Below, in pieces: positions 9,637 through 20,985 of a DNA stretch of 64,000 nucleotides (positions within the stretch are counted from its first letter, which is position 1; each line of letters starts with the position of its first letter). Position numbers and translations under genes: made by a program. The stretch comes from Chrysoperla carnea (Eukaryota; Arthropoda; Insecta; Neuroptera; Chrysopidae). The notes beneath the pieces were generated by a model. It saw only the letters and a program-made list of their open reading frames with translations, was not told the origin of the DNA and did no database searches. The stretch covers positions 1,112,001-1,176,000 of the forward strand of contig NC_058342.1 of NCBI RefSeq assembly GCF_905475395.1. The letters are read 5' to 3'.

Positions 9637-10140
9637 TGTCGTATCCCAGGAGTTGTTCCAGGAAACGGTTGAACCTTTTAATTAATTTTACTTGGTATTA
9701 CCAAGGGCAGGGCTTGCTGTCACCAGGTTGATCCTTGTACGTAGATCCCAAAACGGACGGTTACTTCCAATCACAAGTAAATTATTATAATTTACTAAAG
9801 TCAAAACTTATTGTTGACTTATGCAGAATTCAGTTCATTACTTAAATCAATTTTTATATTGATTTTAATGTTATATGAAACTTCCTTCCTTTTTGCAATT
9901 TAACACTTGTTGACTTTTTTTGCATTGTAATTAAAAATATACCGGAGACTGTATTTAATTAATTATTTATTTATTAAATAATATTACAATTTGAATAAAA
10001 ATACTAATCTGATTTACATTGGATTTTGTTTCTCAATTTATATAATTATTATTGCTTATTCAGCAATATGTCGCCATGATCTATTGATCATGCTCTGTAA
10101 GAAATAATTTGGGAAATATAGGATAATTCAGGATACTACA
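9637..10140 (-). repeat. 5' LTR of the errantivirus-like element
   Basis: The 504-bp LTR begins TGTAGTATCC and ends GGATACGACA on the minus strand, so its ends form a short imperfect inverted repeat with TG...CA termini. It lies next to the primer site on the inner side and ATAT on the outer side. The partner LTR is absent, so the boundaries rest on termini and primer site alone. Confidence 0.72.
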
Positions 10141-10369
10141 ATATTTTTAAAAATATTTTATTTAAACATATATTTTTTTCTCCAATTCATTTCCTATTTT
10201 TAGTTATATCTTCTATGTTTTGACTATGTTTCAATTATGTACATTTTCTGGTTCCATCGAACCGAATTTTCGTATCCAGAGGAGAAAAAAATATATTTTT
10301 AAAAATATTCATTTTTAAATAAAATACTTTTAAAAATATATATTTTTAAATAAAAAATTTTAAAAATAT
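10141..10369. other. AT-rich hairpin-like interelement stretch
   Basis: No gene is seen. The two ends are complementary, AT-rich segments (around 10,170-10,183 and 10,281-10,310, e.g. TTTTTTTCTCC against GGAGAAAAAAA), so the stretch could fold back. In the middle is TGGTTCCATCGAACCG (about 10,250), which resembles the BEL primer-site motif at 25,379 and 35,885, so this may be a remnant of a BEL leader interrupted by the Gypsy element that starts at 10,370. Confidence 0.35.
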
Positions 10370-11599
10370 TGTTACAAATTGTTGGCAAACTAATTATAAT
10401 TAATTAATTAGTAATAAATTATGCAACAATAATGTAAAATATCAAACTTTAAATCTGTCTGTGACGGTGCATACTGAATTGAAAAGTTTACTCTGTCGGT
10501 GACTGTACTTTATTTTTTTCAACTTTGTTATTTATTTTTTTGCAACTGTTAGTTCTAAAAATTGTCACCAGTCACCCGAACAGAGCTCAGTGCAATTTGA
10601 TTTAAAATCAGCCTCTTTAAATTCTAAGCATCATACAGGGAAGATCTTGGAATAATTAATTTAAATTATTTATTCCAAGATGGATACCTTTTTTTTAACA
10701 CACCTTTAGTGTGTGGCAATAGTTAAAATTATTTAATTTTTTATAATTTATTTATTTAATTCTTATCAAGAATTTATATTTTGAATACGACAGTTTAAAC
10801 ATATATTTTTGTTAATTGTCGTTTATTGAAAACACACAATTTGTACAGAGTGTAAAAGGAGACATTCTTACATAATTTAAAATTGTGTAACTTTATATTA
10901 TTTTCCTTCGTATGTTTTTTGTGGCGTTTAGAATTTTTTTTTTGTGAGCACAATTCCTTATAAAATGTAATTTTATGGAATTGGATTCACAGTGATCGCA
11001 AGCTACATACAGTAAACTTTTTATTTTTATTATATATTTTATATATAAGTTAATTTTCTTTCTAAATTCATATCGAAAGATATTATTCAAAAACTTTGTA
11101 TTTTGGTTTTAATTTCAACATGTAAAATTCATGTAAGTGTTAAAACAAGGCTGATGCCTTCTGAATTTATATTTTTCTTAAGTATGTATGTAAAGTCAAA
11201 CATTTATATTTTTTTTGAATTAATCAAATAAACAAACTTTATAGTTTATTTTATTTAAACGTAGACTTTTTTTTATTTGTATTGTTAATACTTTCTGGGG
11301 GGGTAATCGCCTTCGGTGTTATCTTTGGGCCTAGCACGCAGTTTGATCTGTTTCGGTTTTATTTTCAGACCGGGATGTTTCCCTTTAGTGACACTGTTTA
11401 ATATTTCTTTTCTTTTTTGGATATGGTAAATATTAATCCGAGTGTTCTGGGGGTTGCGAGGAATTTTGGCTGAGGCTTACTTCTTGTTCTCGACGCAAGT
11501 CGAGAAACAATTAAGTATTTAAATTTAGGGAAGAGAAAAAATTCGTTTCTTTTTTTTTTTTTTTTCAATTTCCTCACCAAAACATTAATTCCCGCAACA
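10370..11599 (+). repeat. 5' LTR of Gypsy element 2
   Basis: It runs from TGTTACAAATTG to CCCGCAACA (1,230 bp) and matches 17,308-18,540 almost base for base. Both copies contain the same internal polypyrimidine tract and the same AT-rich inverted segments. The LTR should carry the promoter and polyadenylation signals; an AATAAA-type signal is not pinpointed. Confidence 0.93.
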
Positions 11600-12334
11600 C
11601 TTGGTAGCGAGCGTAACACTTGGTAGTAGAGCGTTAAATGGTAACTTCGAGATCTACGTTTACGCAACACTTGTTAGCAGAGCTCCGCGATCTACGATTT
11701 TCGTACATTTGGTAGTGAGCGTAACACTTTTTTAGTTTTTTGCGTTATATCTGGTTACATTGCTTTAAAAAAATCTACGTTTAATTTTCTCTAAAATTTT
11801 TTTTTTTTGACTAGTAAAGTTTTCTTGTGTGTAGTTTGTGGAATCACGTAAGTTGAATATTTTCGTATATAAATTAAATTTTGAAAATTAAAAAATTTTT
11901 TACGTAATATTGGATATTAATTAAAATAATATCTAATATTTTTTTTTTTTTTGTATTTGTTCAAGGAATTGACATTATAAATCCAATTATATAACATTGA
12001 CTAGTTTGAATTAATTAGATTTTGTTTTTGTCTTTTTACACATTTTATGTAATCTTAAAATATATTGCTATTTTGATTACTATTATTGGTCTACTGTTTA
12101 CGTTGTAAATCCAAATTTTATTTCATAGTTTTTTTTTTTTTTGTATGTTTCTTTATTGGCTATTTTTAAAAAAACTTTTTTTTTATTTACATGAATATTT
12201 ATTTTGAAACAAGTTCATATCTCATCAAAATTAATTCAAACGTTTGTAATTTTTACTTTGTTTAACTTTACTAATTTCTTTTTTTGTTTCGTTTCGTTAA
12301 TATTTTTTTGAGGAAATCGTATAAAAAAAAAAAA
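11600..12334 (+). promoter_or_regulatory. Gypsy element 2 leader with repeated primer-site-like motif
   Basis: Immediately after the LTR is TGGTAGCGAGCG (11,602), the likely primer site. Related motifs recur near 11,620 (TGGTAGTAGAGCG), 11,668 (TTGTTAGCAGAGC) and 11,709 (TGGTAGTGAGCG), so the site sits in a small degenerate repeat array. The remaining leader to the gag ATG is T-rich and contains no ORF I can support. Confidence 0.6.
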
Positions 12335-13450
12335 ATGTCGTCGGCCGACGAGGATTTTCTTGGTTTTCCAAAGCCTGTTAAAAACGAACAAGCCAACAAC
12401 AAAAGAATACAAACGGATTTTAATGTCGTTGACAAAGATGTTCAAGTATCAGTTCAACAAAAGGATGAGACAATACAATGTTTAATAGATCCGGTACCGT
12501 CAACGTCGTGTGAAACTATGCAAGCAACAAAATATATTCATGTGGATCATTTAACACACATTATTTCATCACTAAATACCAAGATAAGTAAAGAGAAATC
12601 TCAAGATTTTAAATTTAGATTTGAATCTCTTACAAATAACATTAAAATTTTAGATTTATTTGATACAAGTTCAATTATTAATTTTATTATTGAAACCAAT
12701 AGTGTTGTTTCATTAAGTTTAGTTGATGAGAATTCTCTTATTAAATTTTTAATTACAAAATGTAATTCTAATACAAAACCATTTTGGTCTAATCAAATTT
12801 CAAATAATAAAACTTGGACTTATATTTCAAACATTTTATTATCTGAGTATATATCTCCTGCACAATTGCAAATTGCAATTGATAGATACATTAGAAGAAG
12901 ACAACTTCCGAATGAAAAGTTTTCTGATTTTGTAACTGATATTTTGAAATACTCGCAGATACTAATGCCTAAAGAGGACATTAAAATAGTTATACAAATT
13001 ATATTTGCCCATGTTAATCAGAAAACCTTTAATTTGATTAAATTGCTTCCAATTCCTGAAACTTTAGTTTCCTTAAATTCTTTTGTAAGAAATTTACAAG
13101 AAATAATAACAAGAGAAAATTCATTTAATAAATTTAACTTGTATCAAAATAGAATACAGAATAGTTTTAATGATCAAAATTCTAGTTTGGTTAATATTGA
13201 ACAAAATGTTCAAAATGTTCAAAATGTTCAAAATGTTCAAAATGTTCAAAATGTTAAGGATCTTAAGCCTGAAACTACAGGGCAAAATGATAAAAAAGCT
13301 TCTGTTCAGATAGCAAAATCAAATTTAAATAAAAGTAAATCTATATTTTGTGTTTATTGTAAACGATCAGGACACAAAATTCAACAATGTATAAAATTAG
13401 CCAATAGAGACACATCAAGTTCAAAAAACTTGAACCATGCCACACACTAG
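12335..13450 (+). CDS. gag: Gypsy element 2 gag
   Basis: The ATG at 12,335 (MSSADEDFLGF) follows an A-rich run and is preferred over an in-frame ATG at 12,284 because the intervening codons are a low-complexity read of the leader. The protein (371 aa) has a helical capsid-like core, a run of six Gln-Asn-Val repeats from a 9-bp unit (13,202-13,255) and one CCHC knuckle, CVYCKRSGHKIQQC. It packages the RNA. Pol follows in the -1 frame 23 bases after the stop. No lesion is visible. Confidence 0.88.
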   Translation: MSSADEDFLGFPKPVKNEQANNKRIQTDFNVVDKDVQVSVQQKDETIQCLIDPVPSTSCETMQATKYIHVDHLTHIISSLNTKISKEKSQDFKFRFESLTNNIKILDLFDTSSIINFIIETNSVVSLSLVDENSLIKFLITKCNSNTKPFWSNQISNNKTWTYISNILLSEYISPAQLQIAIDRYIRRRQLPNEKFSDFVTDILKYSQILMPKEDIKIVIQIIFAHVNQKTFNLIKLLPIPETLVSLNSFVRNLQEIITRENSFNKFNLYQNRIQNSFNDQNSSLVNIEQNVQNVQNVQNVQNVQNVKDLKPETTGQNDKKASVQIAKSNLNKSKSIFCVYCKRSGHKIQQCIKLANRDTSSSKNLNHATH

Positions 13451-13473
13451 GTTCTTCAAAAAATGCATCTTCG

Positions 13474-16400
13474 ATGCCCTTAATTTATGTTTCTGTGAAC
13501 AATATTAAAATATTATCTCTTTTAGATTCGGGATCAACTATAAATGTGATTTCTAGAAAAATGTTTAGTAAATTAAAAATTAAGAAAGTTATTTATGAAG
13601 ATGAAAAAATTACTGTTACATTACCGGGATCAAATTATGTAGCTATGAAGAAGAAGGTTACGTTACATGTCAAGATTAGTAATTTCAGCTGGAATTTAGA
13701 ATTTTACTTAATGGAAAAATCCATTTTTGATATGATTATTGGAGCACCGTCTCTCAACAAATGTGGTATGATTTTAGATTTATGTAATAACAAAGTATTT
13801 TTTAATTCATTTAGAAATATTGAAATTCCTTTTGAAAAAAATTGCACACAATTTTTCGTTAATATTATTTGTGAATTACCACTAAATTTGTCAGTAAAGG
13901 ATAAAGAATTTATGGATTCATTATATAAAAAGTATAAGGCAGTATTTTCTGAAATTCCTGGCCGAGCAAAAGATTATGAATATCATATTAAACTTAAAGA
14001 TGATACACCAGTTTATAAAACTGCATATTTTTTACCAAAAGATAAATCTTTACTCTTAAAGCAACATTTAGATGAGCTTTTGAAATTAAATATTATAGTT
14101 CCTAGCCAGTCTAGTTATGCATCTCCTGTGTTTTTTGTTAAAAAACAGGATGGTTTTCGCATGGTAGCTGACTATAGGTTCGTTAATAAAAAAATTGTGT
14201 TTGATCCGATTTCAAATGTATCGATCAATCACATATTTTCTAGTCTAGGAGGCGCAAAAGTGTTTTCTATCTTGGATATGTCAAAGAGCTTCTACCAGTG
14301 TAGCTTGAGTAATGAGAGCAGAGATATTACTGCTATTAATACGCAATGGGGACAATTTTCTTTTGTTTGTTGTCCGTTTGGACTTAATATTAGTTCTCAA
14401 TGCTTATATCGTTTTCTAATTAAAGAATTTAACGATTTGTTGAATGTGTGTATCTTAATTTATTACGATGATATTATAGTTTTTTCAAGCTCTATTGATG
14501 ATCATAAAATTCATTTAAACCAGGTATTAAGTAGATTTAAAAAACTTAATTTAACTTTAAATCCAAATAAAAATAAATTTTTTATGGCACGTCTAAAAAT
14601 TCTTGGCCATATTATATCATCAGAAGGTAGACGTCCTAATCCTGACAAAATTAGTGCTATTTGTGACATGCCAATTCCAAAAAATATAAAGGAATTGCAA
14701 AAATTTATCGGAATGGCAGCGTTTTTTGCTCGCTATATTGAGCATTTTAGTTCTATTGTTGCACCTTTGAATGAATTAAAAAAGAAAAATGTTCAATTTA
14801 AAATAACTGATGTACATGTCGAGGCTATTTCTAAATTAAAAAAAGCTTTAACGTCTGCACCAATTTTGAAATTTCCTATTTTTGACGATAAATATCCCTT
14901 TGTTGTGAGAACGGATGCGTCATCTGTTGGCCTAGGAGCCGTTTTATTGCAAAATATTAATGGGAATTTACACCCAATTGAATATTGTTCTAGAAAATTA
15001 AATCCCGCTGAAATGAGATATTCCGCTTATGAGTTAGAGCTTTTAGCTGTAATTTTTTCATTAAATACTTTTAGTGACTACCTTGTCGATAGACATTTTT
15101 TCTTAGAAACCGATAACAATGCTTTAGTGTATCTTTTTAATTCACCACAAAAATTTAACAAACTTTCGAGATGGATTTTGACACTGTCAAAATTCAATTT
15201 TACACCGAAACATATTAAGGGCATAGATAATACTGCAGCAGATTGTTTATCTAGATTGTTTTCGAATGGTAATTCCAAAAAATATAAAGGAATTGCAAAA
15301 ATTTATCGGAATGGCAGCGTTTTTTGCTCGCTATATTGAGCATTTTAGTTCTATTGTTGCACCTTTGAATGAATTAAAAAAGAAAAATGTTCAATTTAAA
15401 ATAACTGATGTACATGTCGAGGCTATTTCTAAATTAAAAAAAGCTTTAACGTCTGCACCAATTTTGAAATTTCCTATTTTTGACGATAAATATCCCTTTG
15501 TTGTGAGAACGGATGCGTCATCTGTTGGCCTAGGAGCCGTTTTATTGCAAAATATTAATGGGAATTTACACCTAATTGAATATTGTTCTAGAAAATTAAA
15601 TCCCGCTGAAATGAGATATTCCGCTTATGAGTTAGAGCTTTTAGCTGTAATTTTTTCATTAAATACTTTTAGTGACTACCTTGTCGATAGACATTTTTTC
15701 TTAGAAACCGATAACAATGCTTTAGTGTATCTTTTTAATTCACCACAAAAATTTAACAAACTTTCGAGATGGATTTTGACACTGTCAAAATTCAATTTTA
15801 CACCGAAACATATTAAGGGCATAGATAATACTGCAGCAGATTGTTTATCTAGATTGTTTTCGAATGGTAATTTCTCTACAAATAATTTTTTATTAAAAAA
15901 TGATAATGGTAGTAATTATTCGGGTGAAGATCCATCTTTAGTTGACAATAATAATTTGGCCAAGGATGAATCTTTACAAAACGACCCGGTTTTTCTATTA
16001 AATACTTTAGTTACTGAACCTCAGGGTTTTCTTTCAATTAAGCTTGCACAAGAGAATTGTAATCAGTGTAAATTCATAATGGATCAATTAAAAAATGGCC
16101 ATAATGTTAATAACTTTTCACTTAAAGACGGTCTTTTGCTGCGCGAAGTTGGACGAAATAAATTGAAACGAATAGTTCTACCAGATTCAATGCTTGAATA
16201 TGTCATTAAATATTATCATAATTCTTTATATGGTCAGCATGGTGCTGTAACTAAAACTTATAGAGAAATTGCCAAAAGATTTTATCATAATTTATTATAT
16301 AAAAAAGTTGTAGAATTTATTAAAAATTGTACAGTTTGTCAACAATTTAAACCTTATAATAAAAATACCAATGTGCACACAAGGTCAACGGTTCCCACTG

Positions 16401-17236
16401 GTATTTGGGATAAACTTTACATAGACTTTATCGGTCCTTTAATTCCATCTTTGGATGGTGGAATGAAATATATTTTAGTTATTCTTGATTCATTTAGTAA
16501 ATTTGCTATTACATACTCTACACGTAGGGCAACTGCGGAAGTTGTTATTAAATTTCTTCATAAAACTTTTATGCAATTTGGTTACCCTGCATGTGTTGTT
16601 AGTGATAATGCCAAATGTTTTGTGGCTCAAAAATACAAAAAATTTTTATTCAATCATGGTGTTAGAGCAGCTTATATTTCAAGCTATCACGCATGTGCTA
16701 ATATGTCAGAGAGATTAAATAGAAATTTAAAAATTAATATGGCGTGTATTATAAAGCAATATGCCTTGGAGCATAAAGCTTGGACTAAAGTTTTACCATA
16801 TTTTACTTTTCAATATAACAATAGTTATCATACTTCTATTGGAACTTCTCCAGTCGAAATTTTTTTTAAACGACGTTTAAATAACACCTTGGATTTAGGG
16901 CTAGAAACTTATAATTATTTTACGGCAGATAAACCACCAACACATGAAGAGGTTAAACAAGCATTAGTTAAAATGAATCAAATTATAAATAAACGTAAAG
17001 GTAATACTGTAGATGTTAAATACAGGGTGGATCAGATAGTCTGTGTGAAGCTTCCTAAGTATCGTGCGACCTTTGATACTGACAGTAAATTTCAACCTAG
17101 ATATTCAGGTCCAAAAAGAATTTTACGTTTTACTGGACCAGTGTCGGTCGAGCTTTTTGACGAGAATGATAATACTTTATCTCGTGTGCATGTTAGTCAT
17201 CTGAAGCCCTATCAACCACAAATAGTGCAAAATTAA
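13474..17236 (+). pseudogene. pol: Gypsy element 2 pol, split by a 598-bp duplication
   Basis: The first part (13,474-15,339) gives protease (LLDSGSTINVI), RT (SILDMSKSFYQ; catalytic IYYDDIIVF) and a first RNase H (VVRTDASSVGLGAVLL). After copy 1 of the duplication the frame shifts and ends. The second ORF (15,266-17,236) repeats the end of RT and RNase H, then runs on into integrase: zinc site (QHGAVTKTY ... CTVCQQF), core motifs YIDFIGP, VVSDNAK and MSERLNRN, and a C-terminal HVSHLKPYQ tail. All catalytic residues are readable. Because 598 is not a multiple of three, RT and integrase are no longer in one frame. Confidence 0.9.
14673..15868 (+). repeat. 598-bp perfect tandem duplication inside pol
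   Basis: Copy 1 is 14,673-15,270 and copy 2 is 15,271-15,868. I see one difference (CACCCAATT against CACCTAATT). The join shares AATT at both ends, suggesting slippage or microhomology repair. It covers the RT thumb/connection and RNase H. Confidence 0.92.
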
Positions 17237-17295
17237 TTTTTTTTTTTCTTCTCTCTCCGCTTTATTCTCTTTTTCTTTATTCTTCGAATTTTTTT

Positions 17296-17307
17296 AGGGC
17301 GGGGGAG
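17296..17307 (+). promoter_or_regulatory. Polypurine tract of Gypsy element 2
   Basis: AGGGCGGGGGAG abuts the 3' LTR (TGTAACAAATTG at 17,308), the expected plus-strand primer. It is preceded by a T-run, as is common. Confidence 0.8.
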
Positions 17308-18540
17308 TGTAACAAATTGTTGGCAAACTAATTATAATTAATTAATTAGTAATAAATTATGCAACAATAATGTAAAATATCAAACTTTAAATCTGTCTGT
17401 GACGGTGCATACTGAATTGAAAAGTTTACTCTGTCGGTGACTGTACTTTATTTTTTTCAACTTTGTTATTTATTTTTTTGCAACTGTTAGTTCTAAAAAT
17501 TGTCACCAGTCACCCGAACAGAGCTCAGTGCAATTTGATTTAAAATCAGCCTCTTTAAATTCTAAGCGTCATACAGGGAAGATCTTGGAATAATTAATTT
17601 AAATTATTTATTCCAAGATGGATACCTTTTTTTTAACACACCTTTAGTGTGTGGCAATAGTTAAAATTATTTAATTTTTTATAATTTATTTATTTAATTC
17701 TTATCAAGAATTTATATTTTGAATACGACAGTTTAAACATATATTTTTGTTAAATGTCGTTTATTGAAAACACACAATTTGTACAGAGTGTAAAAGGAGA
17801 CATTCTTACATAATTTAAAATTGTGTAACTTTATATTATTTTCCTTCGTATGTTTTTTGTGGCGTTTAGAATTTTTTTTTTGTGAGCACAATTCCTTATA
17901 AAATGTAATTTTATGGAATTGGATTCACAGTGATCGCAAGCTACATACAGGAAACTTTTTATTTTTATTATATATTTTATATATAAGTTACTTTTCTTTC
18001 TAAATTCATATCGAAAGATATTATTCAAAAACTTTGTATTTTGGTTTTAATTTCAACATGTAAAATTCATGTAAGTGTTAAAACAAGGCTGATGCCTTCT
18101 GAATTTATATTTTTCTTAAGTATGTATGTAAAGTCAAACATTTATATTTTTTTTGAATTAATCAAATAAACAAACTTTATAGTTTATTTTATTTTAAACG
18201 TAGACTTTTTTTTATTTGTATTGTTAATACTTTCTGGGGGGGTAATCGCCTTCGGCGTTATCTTTGGGCCTAGCACGCAGTTTGATCTGTTTCGGTTTTA
18301 TTTTCAGACCGGGATGTTTCCCTTTAGTGACACTGTTTAATATTTCTTTTCTTTTTTGGATATGGTAAATATTAATCCGAGTGTTCTGGGGGTTGCGAGG
18401 AATTTTGGCTGAGGCTTACTTCTTGTTCTCGACGCAAGTCGAGAAACAATTAAGTATTTAAATTTAGGGAAGAGAAAAAATTCGTTTCTTTTTTTTTTTT
18501 TTTTTTCAATTTCCTCACCAAAACATTAATTCCCGCAACA
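17308..18540 (+). repeat. 3' LTR of Gypsy element 2
   Basis: The 1,233-bp partner of 10,370-11,599, with a few substitutions and a short indel in T-runs. It is followed by ATAT, matching the TSD. Confidence 0.93.
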
Positions 18541-18985
18541 ATATATTTTAAAATTTTAATATTTGTTAATTGGATAATTTCAAGTAATTTCAATATAATA
18601 TTTCAAATAAATTTCATCATTCCCATTTTTTCAAGATTTTTCATGAAACGACGTGGTTAGTATCAACGTGGTAAACAAGTGGATTCATAGTTTCTTTGAA
18701 TAAACAAGCCGTGTAATTTACCAACATACGCCGCCAGTTTAATTGAATTTCGATCATAAAATCTAAACTACTATTTTAATCAAACAATAGATGTCACTTT
18801 GTTGACAATTTAAAATATTAAAATTGTTTTGGATATCTAACACTTATTTTATAAGCAATTAAAAATAATCAAACTCAAAATATTTACATTTCTTTCTGTA
18901 ACTGTCAGTTTATATTGATTTGACTTATTAATTTCAAAACTTCATTTTAATTAAATCGCATATGATTTAGTGTTTTTCAACATAT
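18541..18985. other. AT-rich stretch between two LTR insertions
   Basis: No ORF or RNA gene is seen. It contains TATCAACGTGGT near 18,662, also found in the LTR-like segment near 25,080. It may be leader sequence of BEL copy A, cut by the Gypsy element and by the solo LTR. Confidence 0.3.
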
Positions 18986-19535
18986 TGTTACGGGACTGCC
19001 TTGGAAAAGGGTCCAGGGAAGATGCTGCCACCACAAAATCTTAATATTTTATAAGGAAAGACTTTGAGAATCCTTGGGGATGAATACGAAGTCTAACAAA
19101 ATAAACACTGACATACTGCTATTAATATTTCGTATGATTTTTAATAATTCGATGTGTTTGAATATATTATACAAAGATATCACTGGTATTGAAATTTGCT
19201 TGAGTATTTTAACGATGTTACAAGCGAGTAATTATTTTATCTTCAAGTTGTATAATTACTGTATAATCAAGTTGACGTTCAAGTTGTATAATCACTGTAT
19301 GATTTTTGAATATTTAGCTTGCCTTTAAATATAAAACATTTAGGTCAAAATATGAAATATTGTGACGTAAATTTTAAATATGAATTTTTCTGACCCGCTA
19401 TAAATAAATCAAACCATGTTACTATTACAATTTAGGTTATAACATTATTAAAATATTATTACTTAATAATACTAATTTGATTGATTTGTGTGTTAGAGCC
19501 ACGTTTTTAAGGATAACGCCGTCCAGGGCCTAACA
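18986..19535 (+). repeat. Solo LTR (550 bp) in ATAT
   Basis: It begins TGTTACGGGACTGCC and ends CCAGGGCCTAACA, with TGTTA...TAACA inverted termini, and is flanked by ATAT on both sides (18,982-18,985 and 19,536-19,539). No internal coding region is present, so it probably arose by recombination between the LTRs of a Gypsy-type provirus. It is not similar to the other LTRs in the window. The orientation is a guess. Confidence 0.65.
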
Positions 19536-19974
19536 ATATTCAATTAATTTCATTAATTTCAATTTCATTTAATCGAAATTCGAATACATTTGATTTGTAC
19601 ACTTTTCAACAATTTCAATCAATTTCGTTTTTTAATTAATTTTGAAGAATTATGGGTGTCCATTAAATTTCACTTATCATTCATTTTCTCTCTCTTATTT
19701 TCGTTATTGTTGTTTTCGAGCACTTTAAAACAAATTTCAATTGTTAACTTATTACTGATTGTTCGGATAATTGGTTGCTGATTTACACCATTATAATGTA
19801 TTTATTCAAAATTTTCCGGTATTTACCAAGTTTCTTTTCAGTGGTTCTGTAATTCGATTGAGATTATCAACTTATTGGTCATTGGTAATATTTCAATTAT
19901 TTAAATTCATTTGATTGTTCCCTCAAGTCAATCAACAGTAATTTTCAAATCTTTATTCGTATTTTCATACAAGT
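19536..19974 (+). other. Leader upstream of BEL copy A gag
   Basis: AT-rich and simple in sequence (repeated ATTTCAATT-like words), without an ORF I can support. It leads directly into the gag ATG at 19,975. Confidence 0.4.
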
Positions 19975-20945
19975 ATGGCAGAAGTTAGCGACAGCTTATT
20001 CCAATATGGGGAAAGCATGGAAACAGTGAAGGAAAACCTTGTTCTTCATCGTGAAAGTGCTTTTGCACAAGTAAACTCAATTTATGACACAGTAAAAAAT
20101 CTTTCACAAACCGATTTCTTGCAATGTGAATTATTATACAAAAGGCTGCCATCCTTCATTGAAAATCATAAACGCATTCTGCACAAGAAAAACGGAAGCG
20201 AATCGAAATGGATTCAGCTCAAATTGTATATGACCAGTTGACATTTTCAATCGAGCTGCATGATCATCAATTGACGGTATTAATGTCAGACAAAGTTTCT
20301 GATTCAACATTGGTTGATTCAGTCAAACCTGTTCAACATGACAACAGTTTAGCGCGGAATAATTTACCTCAATTTCATGGAGATATAGATTCTTGGTTGG
20401 AATTTATTTCTATATTTGACAGTCTTGTCCATGTAAAAAATATGGGCAATATTTGCAAATTTCGTTATCTAAAAACTTTCTTGAATGGTGATGCGGCAGC
20501 TGTAATTTCTTGTTTCGCTTTAACCAGTGATATTTATCCGTTGGCTTACGAAGCGTTATGTTTTCGCCACAACAATAAAAAACGCATAGCGAGTTTCTAT
20601 TTACAAAAAATTTTAGAATATAAGACAACTCATTTGTCGAACTTAAATAATTTAAACTTATTTCTCACAACTCAAGAAACCGCTGTAAAGTCTTTTCGTT
20701 CTACGGATCTTCCAGATTTAGTTGATTTTATTTTCTTTAATTATACATTGAACAAGCTTGACGCTTATATGCGCCGAGAATTTGAATTACGTCATTCAGA
20801 CAAGGAGATTCCGTCATATACCGACGTAATTACTTTTGTTACAAATCAGCTTCGTTCATTAGAATTACAATCATCGACTACTCGCACCAGTAAGCCAACG
20901 TTTTCAAAGCAAGCCCAAATCATTCTTAGTAAATACCTCTCATAA
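19975..20945 (+). pseudogene. gag: BEL/Pao copy A gag
   Basis: The ATG at 19,975 opens a frame that reads to 20,241; after a one-base shift near 20,200 the protein continues from 20,208 to 20,945. The second part is the BEL/Pao gag core (DUF1759-like), recognised by LPQFHGDIDSWLEF, FRYLKTFLNGDAA and the FELRHSDKE block. The N-terminal part has a short helical region (QVNSIYDTVKNL) that is also present in copy B at 35,175. Gag forms the particle. The shift and the following stop make it non-functional. Confidence 0.85.
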
Positions 20946-20985
20946 TTTAAATAAATATTTTTCGTCAAAACACAACACTCAAATT

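Larger units (their letters stand above)
3728..10140 (-). mobile_element. Errantivirus-like Gypsy retrotransposon, 3'-truncated
   Basis: A minus-strand provirus with, in 5'-3' order, LTR, primer site, gag, protease, RT-RNase H-integrase and an envelope gene. The 3' end (env C-terminus, polypurine tract, 3' LTR) is missing where it meets the Polinton remnant at about 3,727. The envelope places it with errantiviruses of the gypsy/17.6/297 group. The outer flank of the 5' LTR is ATAT (10,141-10,144), the usual target of that group. One frameshift separates protease from RT. Confidence 0.9.
10370..18540 (+). mobile_element. Complete Gypsy retrotransposon (8.17 kb) without env
   Basis: Two near-identical 1.23-kb LTRs flank gag and pol on the plus strand. 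The element is bordered by ATAT at 10,366-10,369 and 18,541-18,544, a 4-bp TSD. The LTRs differ at only a handful of positions, so insertion was recent. Primer site, gag with a zinc knuckle, protease, RT, RNase H, integrase and a polypurine tract are all present. The one major lesion is a 598-bp tandem duplication in pol. Confidence 0.93.

Noticed and set aside
10893-11090. 65-aa ORF in the Gypsy 2 LTR (and its twin at 17,831)
   Set aside because: Low-complexity, antisense to the element and with a changed residue between LTR copies; no sign of selection.
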